This document shows positions 8,328 to 16,300 of a stretch of DNA of 35,906 bases, in pieces. Location: contig CAYYVK010000003.1 in NCBI GenBank assembly GCA_964475145.1, forward strand, positions 1-35,906, given 5' to 3'. Below the pieces are notes generated by a model. That model was not told the DNA's origin and made no database searches. It saw nothing but the letters and a program-made list of their open reading frames with translations. Both the position numbers and the translations under genes were made by a program. This stretch comes from CAYYVK01 sp964475145 (GTDB lineage Archaea; Aenigmatarchaeota; Aenigmatarchaeia; CG10238-14; SCSR01). Numbering within the stretch: the stretch's first letter is position 1; the number at the start of each line of letters is the position of its first letter.

Positions 8328-9755
8328 ATGAAAAAGGTTTTGCTTATAATGTTTGCATTGTTATTGATACCTTTTTCAGCTTATGGACAAAAGTTAGTAG
8401 AAGTAACACCATCCCAGGATGTTCTTACCTTAAGTACTGGTGAATCTACGTACGTAGAAATTATAATAAAAAACAATCAACCTTTTACCGACACCTTCTC
8501 TTTTTCTGTTTTCCCCTCTACCTCCTCTGGTGTTAGTGTAACTCCAGAAAAGAATGTAATAACAATAGAGAGGACTTCTGAACAAACTGTAAGAGTTTAT
8601 TTTTCAGCGCAGATCGATGCTCCAGAAAACTTGTTAAAGTTTTCAGTCTTGGTAAAATCTTTAACTACCGATGCTAGCAGTGGTTGTGACATTATTGTCT
8701 TTACCAAGAGGAAAACACCAATCTACATTTCTAACATAAGCGTCAACAAATATACTTTTGAGCCTGAAGAAAAATTGACTATAGAAATATCATTGACAAA
8801 CATTTATCCAAAAACTTCTTACACTTATGAGTTGCAAATGTTTATAAAGTATGGAAACAACATAGTTCAGGAATTTGATGAACATATACTAATTAGACCT
8901 TTAGAAACAGTAAAAATAAAGAATGAGTATAAGTTCGGAAAGTATGAGAGACCAGGACAGTATAATATAATTATATACTTAAAAGATGAAAACGGCAATA
9001 TAGTATCTAGTAGGGAAATAAGCGTAACTTTACTGCCTGTTGTAAAGATTCCTTCTAACTACACAGAAAAAACTACAAGTATAGGCTTTCTCTCATTCAC
9101 AACAACCATAGTCATCAAGAATGATGGAAATACGGTAGCTCCTCCGTTCTACTTGAGCGAAGAGTTACCCGTTATTGCAAAAGGTATGTTTTCAGCAAGC
9201 ATACCCCCAGTAAAAGAAGAGGTGCGTGGTAGTACCATTGTATACAGCTGGTACATTCCATACCTTGCTCCAGGCGAAGCTATTGTAATAAAATACCAAG
9301 TTAGCTTCTTAGGTCTTTGGTTAACTCTAATAATTATAGGTGCTCTTACATACTTTTCTTACAGATACACTTTTACTGCAACAGTAGTAAAGATTTGCAA
9401 ATATAAAGGGGCTATCAAGAAAGACAAGGAAATTTTTGTTGCAGTAGAAGTTAAAAACAAGACTGTAAGAGAGCTAAATGACGTGATACTTACAGATAGA
9501 CTACCTGCTGTTGTTCAAGTAGTAGAAAAGTTTGACACCCTTCAACCAAAGATAAGGAAATCGAAAGGTGGTACCGAACTTGTTTGGAATCTTGGAAAAT
9601 TAAAGCCCAGAGAAGAAAGAGTTGTGACCTATAGAATTAAGCCAGTGATGGACATTGCAGGCAGTTTAAGGTTACCAGCTGCATCCCTAAGCTATACTGG
9701 GAAAAAAGGTTTAGAAACAGTATTCTCAAAGAGCGTTCTCCTTCAACCAAAGTAG
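8328..9755 (+). CDS. Secreted or membrane-anchored beta-sandwich (DUF11/NEW3-like) protein
   Basis: No precise family recognised. The start is placed at ATG 8328, because MKKVLLIMFALLLIPFSAYG is a classic signal peptide; an in-frame ATG at 8304 would put eight extra residues before it. The mature protein reads as Ig-like or CARDB/DUF11-type beta-domains, for example VTPSQDVLTLSTGESTYVEI and the DUF11-like VIVIKNDGNTVAPPFYLSE pattern. One strong transmembrane segment lies at about residues 327-349 (LGLWLTLIIIGALTYFSYRY). A further 125-residue beta-domain follows (FVAVEVKNKTVRELNDV, LGKLKPREERVVTYRI). Related proteins sit in archaeal cell envelopes. It ends 35 nt before the 5S rRNA gene. Confidence 0.72.
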   Translation: MKKVLLIMFALLLIPFSAYGQKLVEVTPSQDVLTLSTGESTYVEIIIKNNQPFTDTFSFSVFPSTSSGVSVTPEKNVITIERTSEQTVRVYFSAQIDAPENLLKFSVLVKSLTTDASSGCDIIVFTKRKTPIYISNISVNKYTFEPEEKLTIEISLTNIYPKTSYTYELQMFIKYGNNIVQEFDEHILIRPLETVKIKNEYKFGKYERPGQYNIIIYLKDENGNIVSSREISVTLLPVVKIPSNYTEKTTSIGFLSFTTTIVIKNDGNTVAPPFYLSEELPVIAKGMFSASIPPVKEEVRGSTIVYSWYIPYLAPGEAIVIKYQVSFLGLWLTLIIIGALTYFSYRYTFTATVVKICKYKGAIKKDKEIFVAVEVKNKTVRELNDVILTDRLPAVVQVVEKFDTLQPKIRKSKGGTELVWNLGKLKPREERVVTYRIKPVMDIAGSLRLPAASLSYTGKKGLETVFSKSVLLQPK

Positions 9756-9760
9756 AAAAC

Positions 9761-9770
9761 TTTTTAAATA
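9761..9770 (+). promoter_or_regulatory. TATA box of the 5S rRNA gene
   Basis: TTTTTAAATA is centred about 25 nt upstream of the first paired base of 5S rRNA (9791), the standard archaeal box A position. Confidence 0.65.
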
Positions 9771-9790
9771 GTTTCCACTAATAGATTATT

Positions 9791-9911
9791 TGGTTGGCGA
9801 CCAGAAAGAAGGGGAAACACCTGAACCCATTCCGAACTCAGAAGTTAAGCCCTTCGTTGTGCTGGTTTGTACTGTGCGAAGAGCACGGGAACTCCAGTAA
9901 GTCGCCAACCA
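9791..9911 (+). rRNA. 5S ribosomal RNA
   Basis: About 121 nt closed by an 11-bp helix I: TGGTTGGCGAC at the 5' end pairs with GTCGCCAACCA at the 3' end. The conserved loop sequences are present: GGGGAAACACCTGAACCCAT, then CCGAACTCAGAAGTTAAG. No 16S or 23S lies nearby in the window, so 5S is transcribed as a separate unit with its own TATA box. A T-rich stretch at 9914-9919 may terminate it. The tRNA-Asp gene begins 54 nt downstream. Confidence 0.95.
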
Positions 9912-9965
9912 CTATTTTTAACTATAGCAAATAAAAAGAGTTTAAGAGAAAAATATTATTATTAA

Positions 9966-10053
9966 GCCTCGGTCGTCTAGATCGAAAGAGGAAAATGGTC
10001 TAGGATACAGGTCTGTCACACCTGTGACACGGGTTCAAATCCCGTCCGAGGCG
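9966..10053 (+). tRNA. tRNA-Asp (GTC) with an enlarged or interrupted D-loop
   Basis: Acceptor GCCTCGG (9966-9972) pairs with CCGAGGC (10046-10052), with G73 at 10053. The D-stem is GTCT/GGAT, the anticodon stem CAGGT/ACCTG, the loop CTGTCAC with anticodon GTC at 10015-10017, and the T-arm ACGGG-TTCAAAT-CCCGT. The D-loop (9979-10002) has 24 nt where about 9 are normal. Removing roughly 15 nt (ATCGAAAGAGGAAAA, 9981-9995) would restore AG-TGG-TCTA with G18G19. An alternative 8-bp pairing of TCTAGATC (9976-9983) with GGTCTAGG (9997-10004) is also possible. The gene is sure; whether the extra bases are an intron or an extended arm is open. Confidence 0.9.
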
Positions 10054-10281
10054 TTACGGCACAACCTCAACATCTGCAATCGATCCCAACAAGCCATCCA
10101 GAGACTTAACTTAAAGTTAATTTTGCCATAAATTGTTTGAGGTTATAGAAAAAGAACATAAACCTTAACTTTCCGTAAAGTTTAAGAATTAAGAACTTCA
10201 TATATTTTTACACAAACCAGTAGTAAAAACCATCTGAAGAATGGTGATTTAACTCTGTAGAGTTCTGCCGGAGATGTTTGA
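10054..10281 (+). promoter_or_regulatory. Leader and promoter region of the RNA polymerase operon
   Basis: 228 bases without a gene. Seen here: a perfect odd palindrome TTAACTTAAAGTTAA (10106-10120); an imperfect inverted repeat CTTAACTTT/AAAGTTTAAG (10164-10186, loop CCGT); a TATA-like CATATATTTT (about 10199-10208); and a short hairpin AACTCTGTAGAGTT (10251-10264) just before the rpoH ribosome-binding site (GGAGATG). If the TATA call is right, the message has a leader of about 50 nt containing the last hairpin. Confidence 0.4.
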
Positions 10282-10521
10282 ATGAAAGAATTAGACGTAA
10301 CTAAGCACGTATTAGTACCCAAACATGAAATAATTAGTGAGAGTGAAAAAGAAGAATTACTTAAAAAGTATGGAATAACCTTAAGACAACTCCCCAGAAT
10401 TTTGTTAAACGACCCTGCAATAAAACATTTAAACCCAAAAGTAGGGGATGTAGTCAAAATAATAAGGAAAAGTTCTACTGCTGGCGAGGCGGAATATTAT
10501 AGGGTTGTCGTGAAGGGGTGA
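10282..10521 (+). CDS. rpoH: RNA polymerase subunit H (Rpo5)
   Basis: Small jaw subunit of archaeal RNA polymerase, homologous to the C-terminal domain of eukaryotic Rpb5. The 79 residues match the family length. Diagnostic segments are LVPKHEIISE at the N-terminus, then LPRILLNDPAIK and GDVVKIIRKSSTAGEAEYYRVV at the C-terminus. GGAGATG lies about 8 nt before ATG. First gene of the polymerase operon; its TGA (10519-10521) overlaps an ATG that is at once followed by TAA (see rpoB2). Confidence 0.97.
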   Translation: MKELDVTKHVLVPKHEIISESEKEELLKKYGITLRQLPRILLNDPAIKHLNPKVGDVVKIIRKSSTAGEAEYYRVVVKG

Positions 10522-10526
10522 TGTAA

Positions 10527-12023
10527 CTGAACGAGGTATTCCTAACCCTCCTAAACACATTCATAAGAGATAGAGGGCTCGTAAGGTTTCAAATAGAGTC
10601 TTATAATGATTTCATCACTCGTAGAATCCCAAAAGTTTTAAGCGACATAGGTGTTATAAAGCCTGAACTACCTGAGCTTGGCGATTTAAAGATAAAGCTA
10701 GGAGAATTTAAAGTAGAGCAACCTTCAGTAAAAGAGGCTGACGGAGCTGTAAGGCCTATTCTACCTATGGAAGCTAGAACAAGAAACTTGACCTACTCTT
10801 CACCAATGTACGTGGAAATGACTACTGTTCTAAATGGGATAGAAAGTAGGCCTGTGTTCGTCAATTTTGGGGATATACCAGTTATGGTCAAATCAAAGAT
10901 ATGTCCACTTTCAACCATGTCAAGAGAGCAACTAATAGAAGCTGGGGAAGATCCAGACGATCCTGGAGGCTACTTCATAATAAATGGGACTGAAAGGATT
11001 CTCGTTCTTGTTGAGGAAATTGCACCTAACAGGATTATAGCAGAAAAGGTTAGTTCTGGAAATGTTAGTGAAGTTGCAAGAGTACATTCGGAAAAGGATG
11101 GATACATTCAAAGGCATTTAATAGAAAGAAGGAAGGATGGGCTAATAACAATAAGCTTTGGTAATGTTGTAAAGCTTCCGTTAGTATTATTGCTAAAAGC
11201 ACTTGGGCTTGAAAGTGATAAAGATATAGTTACTGCTATATCTTTGGATGAAGAAGTTCAGGAAGAAGTTTACGCAAATTTGTACGAAGTAGAAGTAACT
11301 ACTAAAGAAGAAGCTATAGATGAGATAGGAAAACATGTTTTTAAAACAGCACCAAAAGAAGAGAGAATAGATAGAGCTAAAAAGTTAATAGACAGGTATT
11401 TATTGCCACACATAGGACAAAATCCGGAAAACAGGATGGAAAAGGCGATCTTCCTTGCTAAGGCTGCTGAAAAAGTTATAAAGCTTCATCTAAACAAGAT
11501 AGAGGAGGATGATATTGATCATTACTCTAACAAGAGACTGAGGCTAGCTGGCGATCTCTTAGAACTTCTACTCAGGTCTATACTTTTAGGGAAGTGGGGA
11601 TTAATAACAAGAGTCACCTACAATTACCAGAAGCTGACAAAAAGAGGTAGACTTCCTCCTTTACAGGCAATAGTAGAATCTAATGTTCTAACCAATCAAA
11701 TAGTCTCTGCTATGGCTATAGGTTCATGGGTTGGTGGAAGGACTGGTGTAAGTCAAAGATTAGAAAGGAGTAGTTACGTTAAAACTGTATCCCATATGAG
11801 AAATGTTCTTTCACCATTAACTTCAACACAAGAGCATTTTGCAGCAAGAGAATTACATCCCACGCACTGGGGCAGATTATGTACAAGTGAAACACCAGAA
11901 GGTGCAACCATTGGACTTAGAAAATATCTAGCGCTCATGGCTGATATAACTACTGGAATTACTGAAAAAGAAAGTAAGCTTCTCATGAATATTATACAAA
12001 AATCTGGTGCAAAGTTATGGTAA
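10527..12023 (+). CDS. rpoB2: RNA polymerase subunit B'' (Rpo2 N-terminal half), probable CTG start
   Basis: N-terminal half of the second-largest polymerase subunit (lobe, protrusion and fork regions). The protein reads LNEVFLTLLNTFIRDRG, then RFQIESYNDFITRRIPK, the expected N-terminus of archaeal B''. It continues through MSREQLIEAGEDPDDPGGYF, NGTERILVLVEE and ELHPTHWGRLCTSETPEG, giving about 498 residues, normal for B''. No ATG, GTG or TTG lies in frame between the TAA at 10524-10526 and an ATG at 10767, and starting at 10767 would delete about 80 conserved residues. CTG at 10527 is preceded by GGGGTGAT (10515-10522), a correctly spaced ribosome-binding site. An ATG in the same frame at 10521 is followed directly by TAA. 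It overlaps rpoB1 by 7 nt. Confidence 0.92.
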   Translation: MNEVFLTLLNTFIRDRGLVRFQIESYNDFITRRIPKVLSDIGVIKPELPELGDLKIKLGEFKVEQPSVKEADGAVRPILPMEARTRNLTYSSPMYVEMTTVLNGIESRPVFVNFGDIPVMVKSKICPLSTMSREQLIEAGEDPDDPGGYFIINGTERILVLVEEIAPNRIIAEKVSSGNVSEVARVHSEKDGYIQRHLIERRKDGLITISFGNVVKLPLVLLLKALGLESDKDIVTAISLDEEVQEEVYANLYEVEVTTKEEAIDEIGKHVFKTAPKEERIDRAKKLIDRYLLPHIGQNPENRMEKAIFLAKAAEKVIKLHLNKIEEDDIDHYSNKRLRLAGDLLELLLRSILLGKWGLITRVTYNYQKLTKRGRLPPLQAIVESNVLTNQIVSAMAIGSWVGGRTGVSQRLERSSYVKTVSHMRNVLSPLTSTQEHFAARELHPTHWGRLCTSETPEGATIGLRKYLALMADITTGITEKESKLLMNIIQKSGAKLW

Positions 12024-13807
12024 ACATATTTTTCGATGGAAAATATATTGGCACGACAGAAGAACCTGAAAAGCTAGTAAAGACTATTCTTGAGAAGAGA
12101 AGAACTGGGCAAATATCAAACCAAGTAAACGTTGCTTATTATCCGCACTTGAATGAAATAAGAATACTTGGTGATAGTGGAAGAGTAAGAAGACCACTAA
12201 TTGTTGTAGAAAATGGTAGGCCTAAGTTGCAAAAGGAGCATATAGAACAACTGAAAAAGGGAGAAATGACTTGGAACGATTTAATCAAAGAAGGTATTAT
12301 AGAATATTTGGATGCAGAAGAAGAGGAAAATGCATACATAGCTATTAAAGAAGAAGATCTCACACCTCAACATACACATTTAGAACTGGATCCTGCATTA
12401 ATTCTTGGATTATCCGCTTCGTTTATCCCTTACGCAGAGTTTAACAGGGGTGATAGAGTTAACTATGGTGCAAAGATGGTCGGACAATCTATAGGCATTT
12501 TTTCCACAAACTTTTTACAGAGAACTGACTCTAAGTCAAATATATTAATTTATCCTCAAAAACCGTTAGTCAAAACTCATGCTTATATTGCAACGAATTA
12601 CGAAAGCCACCCAGCAGGGACAAACGTGACAATCGCTCTTATTCCTTTCGAAGGATATAACATGGAAGATGCGCTAGTGTTTAACAAAGCATCGATAGAG
12701 CGTGGTTTGTTCTGGTCTTTTATGTACAGAACTTACGAGGCTGAACAAAAAAGATATACAAGTGGGCAAGAAGATGTTATAGGAATACCACAACCAGGAA
12801 TAAGAGGTTACAGTGGTGAAGACGCGTATAAGCACCTGCCAGAAGATGGAGTAGTAAACCCAGAAACTGCAATAAATTCTGATGAAATACTGATAGGAAG
12901 GGTATCGCCACTTCGTTTCTTGGGGAGTGCTGATCAATTCATAACAGGAATAGAAAACATAAGAGAAACATCAGTTAGGCTGAGACATGGAGATAGCGGA
13001 ATAGTGGACAGGGTTTTTATAACGGAAACTGCAGACGGGACTAAACTGATAAAAGTTGTTGTAAGAAGTTTGAAAAAGCCTGAAGTTGGCGATAAGTTTG
13101 CATCAAGGTACGGACAAAAAGGAGTAATAGGACTTATAGTACCTGCAGAGGACATGCCATTCACCAAAGATGGAATTATACCTGATATCTTGTTTAATCC
13201 ACACAGCATTCCATCCAGAATGACTGTTGGCCAGATTCTAGAGATTTTAGCAGGAAAGGTTGTTGCACTCTCTGGAGAATACGTATACTCGCCTCCTTTT
13301 AATCCAACTCCTGAGACTATTATAAGAGAAAAGTTAAAAGAGTATGGATACGAAGATAAAGAGGTTATGTACGATGGAAGAACCGGAAAAATGTTTGAGC
13401 ATAAAATACTTATAGGAAGTAGCTTCTACCAAAAGCTCGATCATCTCGTTTCCAACAAGATTCATGCACGCTCTCGTGGTCCAGTTGCACTTTTAACAAA
13501 GCAACCTACTGAAGGTAGGAGTAAAGAAGGTGGTTTGAGACTAGGTGAAATGGAGAAGGATGTTTTAATTGCACATGGGGCTGCTCTCACATTGAAAGAA
13601 AGGTTTGACTCTGATAAAACTGTAGTACCAATCTGTACAGAATGTGGGATGGCAGCCTCTTATAGTAGAGTAAAGAATAAGTATGTTTGTCCTCTGTGTG
13701 GTGAGAGTAAAATTGTAAACGTTGAGATGAGTTATGCTTTCAAGCTTATGCTTGACGAACTAAAGAGCATGCTGATATATCCAAAAATAATCGTGGAGGA
13801 AGTTTAA
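12017..13807 (+). CDS. rpoB1: RNA polymerase subunit B' (Rpo2 C-terminal half)
   Basis: C-terminal half of the second-largest subunit (hybrid-binding, wall and clamp regions), 596 residues. Recognisable blocks are SASFIPYAEFNRGDRVNYGAK, NVTIALIPFEGYNMEDALVF, GDKFASRYGQKGVIG and GRSKEGGLRLGEMEKDVLIAHGAA. Near the C-terminus is the clamp zinc site CTECGMA...CPLCG. The ATG at 12017 overlaps the end of rpoB2 by 7 nt. A split B subunit is normal in many euryarchaeal and DPANN lineages, so it is not a frameshift. rpoA1 begins at the very next base after its stop. Confidence 0.97.
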   Translation: MVNIFFDGKYIGTTEEPEKLVKTILEKRRTGQISNQVNVAYYPHLNEIRILGDSGRVRRPLIVVENGRPKLQKEHIEQLKKGEMTWNDLIKEGIIEYLDAEEEENAYIAIKEEDLTPQHTHLELDPALILGLSASFIPYAEFNRGDRVNYGAKMVGQSIGIFSTNFLQRTDSKSNILIYPQKPLVKTHAYIATNYESHPAGTNVTIALIPFEGYNMEDALVFNKASIERGLFWSFMYRTYEAEQKRYTSGQEDVIGIPQPGIRGYSGEDAYKHLPEDGVVNPETAINSDEILIGRVSPLRFLGSADQFITGIENIRETSVRLRHGDSGIVDRVFITETADGTKLIKVVVRSLKKPEVGDKFASRYGQKGVIGLIVPAEDMPFTKDGIIPDILFNPHSIPSRMTVGQILEILAGKVVALSGEYVYSPPFNPTPETIIREKLKEYGYEDKEVMYDGRTGKMFEHKILIGSSFYQKLDHLVSNKIHARSRGPVALLTKQPTEGRSKEGGLRLGEMEKDVLIAHGAALTLKERFDSDKTVVPICTECGMAASYSRVKNKYVCPLCGESKIVNVEMSYAFKLMLDELKSMLIYPKIIVEEV

Positions 13808-16300
13808 ATGAAAGTAGATAGAATAGAGTTTAGTGTTTTAAGCCCTGAAATGATAAAAAGGATGGCTGTAGCTAAGATAACTAAGACTGAGCTCTACGAT
13901 GAAGAAGGTTATCCGATAGAAGGGGGGTTAATGGACCCAAGACTAGGCACTATAGATCCCGGAATAAGATGCAGGACTTGTGGCGGATCTATAGGAGAAT
14001 GTCAAGGTCATTTTGGATACCTAGAACTTGTAAAACCAGTTATACATGTTCATTACACAAAAATAATTTTCAGCCTTTTAAAAGTCTTTTGTAAAAAATG
14101 TGGGAGAATTCTTCTAGACGATAAAGAAATAGAGGAGGTTAAAAGCAAAAGGTTAACGTTAAAAGATGTAGTAAAGATTGTTAAAAGCAAATGTCCTCAC
14201 TGCAAAACAGAACAAGGTAAAATAAAATTCATTAAGCCTTACACTTATTTTGAAGATAATAATCAGCTTAACCCGCTTCAAATTAGAGAAAGGTTTGAAA
14301 AGATTGCTTCTGAAGATTTGGAATTAATAGGCATAAAAAATATAAGGCCAGAATGGTTCATAATAACATTGCTCCCGATATCACCGGTAACTGTCAGGCC
14401 CTCTATTACATTAGAGACAGGTGAAAGAAGCGAAGATGACTTAACTCACAAACTTGTAGATATAGTCAGAATAAATGATAGACTGAAAGAAAACATAGAA
14501 TTGGGAGCGCCTGAATTTATTATAGAAGACTTATGGGAACTTTTGCAGTATCATGTTTCTACTTATTTCGACAATGAGTTGGCTGGTGTACCTCCGGCCA
14601 GGCACAGGTCTGGTAGAATTTTAAAAACTCTTTCACAAAGGCTTAAAACAAAGGAAGGTAGGTTTAGGGGAAACTTGGCAGGAAAGAGGGTAAATTTCTC
14701 TGCAAGAACAGTAATCTCACCTGATCCTATGATAGATATAGACGAAGTTGGTGTTCCGTTAAGTATAGCAAAAGAACTGACCGTACCCATGAGAGTAAAC
14801 GAAAAGAATATAGAAGAAGCGAGAAAGCTTGTCTTAAACGGACCTGACGTATGGCCTGGAGCAAATTATATAATTAGACCTGATGGAAGAAGAAAGAAAA
14901 TTACTGAACAAAACAAAGAAGAGTTAGCAAAAGAACTTAACGTTGGATATGTGGTGGAAAGACACATAAAAGATGGGGATATAGCTCTTTTCAACAGACA
15001 GCCTAGTCTTCACAGAATGAGCATGATGGCGCATAGGGTAAGAGTCATGCCGTACAAAACTTTCAGGTTAAACTTATGTATAACTATACCTTATGGTGCT
15101 GACTTTGACGGAGACGAAATGAACTTACACATACCACAAACAGAAGAATCCCAAGTTGAGTCAGAAGAGCTAATGGCTGCAAAGAAACATTTAAGAAGTC
15201 CTAGGTTTTCTGGTCCTATAATAGGAGCTAAAATAGACCATTTAACTGGTCTTTATCTTTTAACAAAGAGTGAAAAAAGGTTTAAAAGGGAGGAATTTGT
15301 CCAACTTATTCGTTCTGTTGATCCTGATGTTGAAATACCAGAGAAATCCACCATGACTGGCAAAGAAATTTTCAGTATATTCTTACCAAAAGATTTTTCT
15401 ATAGAAACCAAGTCTGCTACAGGAGAAAAGGTTGTAATCAAGAATGGCAAGCTACTAGAAGGTGTTATAGACAGAACTGCAGTAGGCGCAGAAAGTGGTA
15501 AAATTTTGGATGAAATAGAGTTTCTTTATGGACCTTATGTAGCAAACAAGTTTTTATTCAACATTACAAAATTGGGAATAGAATATTTGACACAAATTGG
15601 CTTTTCTCTAAGTATTTCTGACTATGATCTTCCAAAAGAAGCTAAAGAGGAGATAAAAAAGATAATAGAGAAAACTAAAAAGGAGGTAAACGAAACTATA
15701 ATAAAATTCAACAAAGGAGAGATAAAGCATCTAATTGGAAGAACACCAAAAGAAAGCCTTGAACATTTCATAAAAATCCTAGTTAGGAATTGTTTGAACG
15801 ATGCAAGAAAAGTTTTAGAAAAGTATGCAGTAGAAAATTCTGTGTTTATAATGGCGAACAGTGGATCGAGAGGCAGTCTAGTAAACATAGTACAGACTTC
15901 TGCGCTTATTGGGCAAGAATCTATCATGGGTGAAAGAATGGATATAGGTTATTACAAAAGGGTATTCCCACACTTTAAGAGAGACGACATAAGCTTAGAA
16001 GCAAAAGGATTTGTAAGCTCTGGTTTTAAGGATGGTTTATCACCGTTTGAGTTTTTCTTCGATGCAATGAATAGTAGAGAATCTCTTATGGACAAATCGC
16101 TAAAAACAAGACACTCAGGATATATGGAAAGAAGACTCATAGGCGCCTTACAGGACCTTAAAGTTGAATATGACGGAACTGTTAGAGATAGTTCTGGAAA
16201 AATTATTCAATTTGCTTTTGGTGAAGATTCTTTAGATCCTTCTAAAACTGAAAAAGGTGGTATAAACGTTGAAAGAATCGCAGAAAGAATCTTTAGTTGA
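13808..16300 (+). CDS. rpoA1: RNA polymerase subunit A' (Rpo1 N-terminal)
   Basis: Carries the catalytic centre of RNA polymerase. The metal-binding motif YGADFDGDEMNLH holds the three Mg-chelating Asp residues. Zinc sites appear as CRTCGGSIGECQGHFG and CKKCG...CPHCK. LAGKRVNFSARTVISPDP and LFNRQPSLHRMSMMAH are further universal blocks. The 830-residue length is slightly below the usual 870-900. It ends at SKTEKGGINVERIAERIFS, the normal break point between A' and A''. It starts directly after the rpoB1 stop, with GGAGG 8-9 nt before ATG. Confidence 0.97.
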   Translation: MKVDRIEFSVLSPEMIKRMAVAKITKTELYDEEGYPIEGGLMDPRLGTIDPGIRCRTCGGSIGECQGHFGYLELVKPVIHVHYTKIIFSLLKVFCKKCGRILLDDKEIEEVKSKRLTLKDVVKIVKSKCPHCKTEQGKIKFIKPYTYFEDNNQLNPLQIRERFEKIASEDLELIGIKNIRPEWFIITLLPISPVTVRPSITLETGERSEDDLTHKLVDIVRINDRLKENIELGAPEFIIEDLWELLQYHVSTYFDNELAGVPPARHRSGRILKTLSQRLKTKEGRFRGNLAGKRVNFSARTVISPDPMIDIDEVGVPLSIAKELTVPMRVNEKNIEEARKLVLNGPDVWPGANYIIRPDGRRKKITEQNKEELAKELNVGYVVERHIKDGDIALFNRQPSLHRMSMMAHRVRVMPYKTFRLNLCITIPYGADFDGDEMNLHIPQTEESQVESEELMAAKKHLRSPRFSGPIIGAKIDHLTGLYLLTKSEKRFKREEFVQLIRSVDPDVEIPEKSTMTGKEIFSIFLPKDFSIETKSATGEKVVIKNGKLLEGVIDRTAVGAESGKILDEIEFLYGPYVANKFLFNITKLGIEYLTQIGFSLSISDYDLPKEAKEEIKKIIEKTKKEVNETIIKFNKGEIKHLIGRTPKESLEHFIKILVRNCLNDARKVLEKYAVENSVFIMANSGSRGSLVNIVQTSALIGQESIMGERMDIGYYKRVFPHFKRDDISLEAKGFVSSGFKDGLSPFEFFFDAMNSRESLMDKSLKTRHSGYMERRLIGALQDLKVEYDGTVRDSSGKIIQFAFGEDSLDPSKTEKGGINVERIAERIFS

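Noticed and set aside
12017..12023. Split second-largest polymerase subunit as a frameshift
   Set aside because: Separate B'' and B' genes with a short overlap are normal in many archaea, and each has the right length.
16269..16300. Split largest polymerase subunit as a frameshift
   Set aside because: A' and A'' are separate genes in most archaea and the break point is the standard one; TTG at 16269 has its own ribosome-binding site.
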